Positions 60,690 through 64,000 of a stretch of 64,000 nt of DNA are shown piece after piece. Location of the stretch: assembly GCF_025717065.2 (NCBI RefSeq), contig NZ_JAOVZO020000018.1, positions 682,001 through 746,000 of the forward strand. The letters run 5' to 3'. The number at the start of each line of letters is the position of its first letter. Positions within the stretch are counted from its first letter, which is position 1. The notes under the pieces are model-generated. The model had not been told where the DNA came from. It searched no databases and saw nothing but the letters and a program-made list of their open reading frames with translations. Origin of the DNA: Tahibacter soli (GTDB lineage Bacteria; Pseudomonadota; Gammaproteobacteria; Xanthomonadales; Rhodanobacteraceae). Both the position numbers and the translations under genes were made by a program.

Positions 60690-63446
60690 TTAACGCACGA
60701 CCTTGCCGGCCGCGTCGATCACCTTGACCTCGCCGAGATTCAGCGCGCGGATCTTCGCCTCGACCTTGGACAGGTCGCCGACGACGACCCAGGTGAACGC
60801 GTCGGGCTTGAACACTTCCTTCGCCGCGGCGCGCACGGCGTCGTCGCTCTGGCCTTCGATGCGGCCCTTGAGCGTCTGCACGTAGTCGTCCGGGCGGCCC
60901 CAGCGCACGATGTCGGCCACGGCGCCGAGCACCGAACCGATCGTCTCGAAGCGGCCCGGCAGTTCGCGCACGTCGCCGACGCGGATCTTGTCGATCTCCT
61001 CGCGCGTGAGCGGCTTCGTCGTCACGAGTTCGCGCGTCTCCTTGAGCATCTCCTGCATCGATTCGGCGGTCTTGTCGGTCTGCACCGGCGCGTACAGCGT
61101 GACCATGCGCGGCCCTTGCGCGCTGCCGAGGAAACTGCCGGCGCCGTACGACCAGTGCTTGTCCTCGCGCAGGTTCATGTTGAGGCGCGACGTGAACGCG
61201 CCGCCGAACGCCGAGTTCATCGTGCCGATTTCCAGATAGTTCGGCACCTTCGACGACGGCGCGATTTCGGCGGCCAGGATCAGCGACTGCTGCGAGCCCG
61301 GCTTGTCCATCAGGAAAACGCGCGGCTTGCCCTGCAGCGCGACGTTGGCCACGTCGCGCTTGACGAGCGGCGTCGACGGCGCCTTCCAGTCGCCGAATAC
61401 GGCGTCGAGTTCGCGGGTGATTTCCTCAAGCGTGGTGTCGCCGGCGACGAGGATGCGCGCGTTGTCGGGCCGCACGACGTCGCGGTGGTAGGCGGCGAGA
61501 TCGTCGGCCGTCAGGCTGCGGATCGACTCCTCGGTACCCGAACCCGTCAGCGGAATCGCGTACGGATGGCCTTCGCCGTAGACGAGCGGCGGCAGCACGC
61601 GCAGCGCGAGCGGCACCGGCGCGGTCTTTTCCTGCGCGATGCCGGCGAGCCACTGGCCGCGCAGACGTTCGAGCTCGCGCGGTGCGAACGCCGGATTGCG
61701 CACGACATCGGCGTACAGCGCGAGCGACGGCTTGAGCTGCGACTTGAGCGCGTCGAGCGAGATCGACGACGCGTCGAGCGACGACGACGCGCCGATGCCG
61801 GCGCCGAGCTCTTCCTGGCGCTTGGCGATGTCGATCGGCCCGAGCGTCTTGGTGCCTTCGTCGAGCATCGACATCGCGAAGCTCGACGTGCCGAGCTTGC
61901 GCCCCTGATCGGCCGCGTAGCCGCCGGCGAATTCCATCGCGAGCTTGACCACCGGCACGCTCGCGCGGCGCGCGAGCACGACCTCGATGCCGTTCTTGAG
62001 CTTGCCGCGTTCGAGCGCCGGAAAGGTCAGGTTCGGAAACGTGTCGACGGCCGGCACGCCCTTGGCGCGATCGACGTCGCTTTTGGTCGTCGTATACGGC
62101 GGATACGGATCGACGCGCAGCGTGTAGTCGCCCTTGGCGATCCAGCTGCGTGCCGCGTTCTGCACGTCGGCCGGCGTCGCGGCGTCCAGGCGCGCAAGGC
62201 TCTTGCGGAACGCGCCCGGATCGTCGAGATACACCTGGCCTTCGGCCAGTACGGTGGCCTTGCCGGAGCCGCCGACCTTTTCCACGCCGCGTACGAAGCC
62301 CGCCTGCGAGGCGAGCTTCACGCGCCGGATTTCTTCTTCGGTCGGACCCTTGTCGAGAAAGCGCTGCCACTCCTCGGCAATCACGGCTTCGACTTTCGCC
62401 GGGTCGACGCCGGCTTTCACGTCGACCTGCACCCCGAACAGGCTCGCCAGTTCGAACGGTTCGATGTCGACGTCGACCGAGTCGGCGATCTGGTCCGCGT
62501 AGACGAGGCGCTGGTACAGCCGCGACGTCTTGCCGCCGCCGAGCACCGCCGCGGCGAGCTGCAGGTACGTGAGGTCGGCGGTGCCGCGCTGCGGCACGTT
62601 CCAGCTCTTGTAGATGCGCGTCTGCGCGACGCGGTCGAGCATCGTTTCGCGCGTCGGCTCGCTGCGCGGGGCGACCCACGCCTTGCGCCGGGCGATCGGC
62701 GGGCCGGCATCGATGTCGCCGAAATACTTCTGTACTTTTTCGCGCGCGGTCTTCGCGTCGATGTCGCCGGCGAGCACGATCGTGGTGTTGGCCGCGCCGT
62801 AGTAGTCGCGGAACCACTGCTTGACGTCGTCGAGACTCGCGGCGTTGAGATCCTCCATCGAGCCGATCGTGTCCCAGCGATACGGATGGCCTTCCGGGAA
62901 GCTCGCACGCTGCCGCAGTTCGTCGACCTTGCCGTAAGGCTGGTTCTCGCCCTGGCGTTTTTCGTTCTGCACCACGCCGCGCTGCTCGTCGAGCACCTTC
63001 TGGTCGATCGCGCCGAGCAGATGCCCCATGCGGTCCGATTCCATCCACAGCGTCATGTCGAGCGCGGTCGTCGGCACGGTTTCGTAGTAGTTCGTGCGGT
63101 CGAGCCAGGTCGTACCGTTCTGGTCGGTCGCACCGACGAGTTCGAACGGACGGAAGAATTCGTCGCGATGGTTTTCGGACGCCTGGAACATCAGGTGTTC
63201 GAACAGGTGCGCGAAACCGGTCTTGCCGACTTTTTCGTCCTTCGAGCCGACGTGGTACCAGATCGACACCGCAACGACCGGCGCCTTGCGGTCTTCGTGC
63301 ACGACGACGGTCAGGCCGTTGGGCAGTACGAAACGCTCGAACGCGATATCGACCGCGGCGGCGGACGGCGACGGCACGGGCGGCGCGGCGACGGCGCCGC
63401 CGCACGCGAGGGCCGCCGCGAGCGCGACGGCGAGGATCTTCTTCAT
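60690..63446 (-). CDS. Exported M16-family zinc protease (pitrilysin-like), two-lobed
   Basis: The 918-aa protein has a signal peptide (about 1-20), an N-terminal active half with the inverted zinc motif HLFEH (H80, E83, H84) and a distal glutamate near E162. The C-terminal half is M16-like without the motif, as usual for two-lobed enzymes. Such proteases degrade peptides in the periplasm or outside. GGAG lies 5 nt before ATG 63446. Neighbours give no operon. Confidence 0.92.
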   Translation of the reverse strand: MKKILAVALAAALACGGAVAAPPVPSPSAAAVDIAFERFVLPNGLTVVVHEDRKAPVVAVSIWYHVGSKDEKVGKTGFAHLFEHLMFQASENHRDEFFRPFELVGATDQNGTTWLDRTNYYETVPTTALDMTLWMESDRMGHLLGAIDQKVLDEQRGVVQNEKRQGENQPYGKVDELRQRASFPEGHPYRWDTIGSMEDLNAASLDDVKQWFRDYYGAANTTIVLAGDIDAKTAREKVQKYFGDIDAGPPIARRKAWVAPRSEPTRETMLDRVAQTRIYKSWNVPQRGTADLTYLQLAAAVLGGGKTSRLYQRLVYADQIADSVDVDIEPFELASLFGVQVDVKAGVDPAKVEAVIAEEWQRFLDKGPTEEEIRRVKLASQAGFVRGVEKVGGSGKATVLAEGQVYLDDPGAFRKSLARLDAATPADVQNAARSWIAKGDYTLRVDPYPPYTTTKSDVDRAKGVPAVDTFPNLTFPALERGKLKNGIEVVLARRASVPVVKLAMEFAGGYAADQGRKLGTSSFAMSMLDEGTKTLGPIDIAKRQEELGAGIGASSSLDASSISLDALKSQLKPSLALYADVVRNPAFAPRELERLRGQWLAGIAQEKTAPVPLALRVLPPLVYGEGHPYAIPLTGSGTEESIRSLTADDLAAYHRDVVRPDNARILVAGDTTLEEITRELDAVFGDWKAPSTPLVKRDVANVALQGKPRVFLMDKPGSQQSLILAAEIAPSSKVPNYLEIGTMNSAFGGAFTSRLNMNLREDKHWSYGAGSFLGSAQGPRMVTLYAPVQTDKTAESMQEMLKETRELVTTKPLTREEIDKIRVGDVRELPGRFETIGSVLGAVADIVRWGRPDDYVQTLKGRIEGQSDDAVRAAAKEVFKPDAFTWVVVGDLSKVEAKIRALNLGEVKVIDAAGKVVR

Positions 63447-63606
63447 GCGGGCTCCAGGGGAAAAGGCAAGCGACAGGTCCGGCAGGCTAGCCCTGCCGCC
63501 CGCGTCGCGCAATGCGTCGAAATGCACGTCTTGTACAGTTCCGCGCAGGACCGGGCTCGCGGTGGAAAAGTTCCGCTAGACTCGGATACACGACACGGGA
63601 GGTGCC

Positions 63607-64000
63607 ATGAGCCTTGCCATCGTCACCGGCGCGAATCGCGGTCTCGGCCTGGAATTCGTGCATCAGTTGCTCGCGCGCGACTGGCGGGTCATCGCCGGCT
63701 GCCGCAAGCCGGGTCAGGCGCTGAAACTCACCGGCTACGCCGGCGCGCACCCGGGCCGCCTGCACGTGCTCCCGCTCGACGTCGCCAGCGAACGCTCGGT
63801 CGCGGGCTTCGCGCGCGAAGCGGCGATGGTCACCGAGCGCGCCGACCTTCTGATCAACAACGCCGGCGTCCTCGTGTCGGGCGAGCGGTTCGGCAACGTC
63901 GCGGCGAAATCGCTCGCCGACAGCTTCGCCGCGAACGCCAGCGGCCCGCTGCTCCTGACGCAGGCGCTGTCCGGGCTTTTGCTGCAATCGCAACAAGCGC
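63607..64000 (+). CDS. Short-chain dehydrogenase/reductase, truncated at window end
   Basis: This frame runs from ATG 63607 to the last base without a stop, about 131 codons. It has the cofactor motif TGANRGLG (residues 7-14), and DLLINNAGV near 80-88. The catalytic YxxxK region lies beyond the window. SDR enzymes reduce or oxidise carbonyl groups with NAD(P). GGGAGGTGCC precedes the start. Confidence 0.85.
   Translation, partial: MSLAIVTGANRGLGLEFVHQLLARDWRVIAGCRKPGQALKLTGYAGAHPGRLHVLPLDVASERSVAGFAREAAMVTERADLLINNAGVLVSGERFGNVAAKSLADSFAANASGPLLLTQALSGLLLQSQQA

Overview
The window is high-GC proteobacterial DNA. Its gene content suggests a member of the Lysobacterales/Xanthomonadales (Rhodanobacteraceae or Lysobacteraceae-like). 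The evidence is a close OleA relative with OleB and OleC, UbiK and SPOR-domain housekeeping genes, many secreted repeat proteins, and several exported proteins ending in an IFxDGF(E/Q) tail. The family-level placement is an inference; no rRNA or tRNA gene was seen.

Layout. 1-2.4 kb: a YchJ-like gene, a 159-bp MITE with TA target duplication, a phosphoribosyltransferase gene cut by an in-frame amber codon, and a decayed RHS toxin/immunity remnant of lower GC. 2.3-7.7 kb: housekeeping and small genes (AlkB-like dioxygenase, DUF429, EF-hand protein, MarR-GNAT fusion, P-II, UbiK, monooxygenase-like protein). 7.9-12.5 kb: two large exported proteins, one PHP-like and one with about 14 delta-60 repeats. 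12.6-15.0 kb: a compact two-gene cassette, the most interesting locus. It encodes a TIR-like / Rossmann-like / transglutaminase-like protein followed by a 245-aa protein whose layout recalls bacterial gasdermins. 15.05-23.5 kb: one giant 2824-aa surface protein with three SdrD-B-like modules and eight GEVED repeats. 23.5-24.4 kb: repeat-rich intergenic DNA. 24.4-34.7 kb: a kelch-like exported protein, a CadC-like regulator, a LysR/pirin divergent pair, ComM, a HicAB module with a likely operator, an XdhC/MocA-type pair and a TetR regulator. 35-45.5 kb: a double aspartyl protease with PDZ, an ArsR-like regulator, a beta-helix-like protein with a TonB-dependent receptor, argS and a SPOR protein. 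45.5-49 kb: an IPTL-like-tailed protein and two tandem sugar-dehydrogenase paralogues. 49-55.5 kb: a long-chain olefin cluster (oleA, oleB, oleC) with an M50 membrane protease, a dehydrogenase and an interposed fic gene. 55.6-64 kb: a TPR-GGDEF protein, an exported hydrolase, a VOC protein, a lipoprotein, a large M16 protease and a truncated SDR gene.

How genes work together. The ole genes form one minus-strand run with 2-3 nt spacing between oleB, the M50 gene and oleC, so they are probably co-transcribed; no oleD is present. The TIR/transglutaminase gene and its partner are 13 nt apart with a strong ribosome site and read as a sensor/protease plus effector operon. Regulator sites are visible for HicAB, TetR, LysR/pirin and Fic. 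All functional calls rest on reading the sequence and remembered family motifs; no database search was run.
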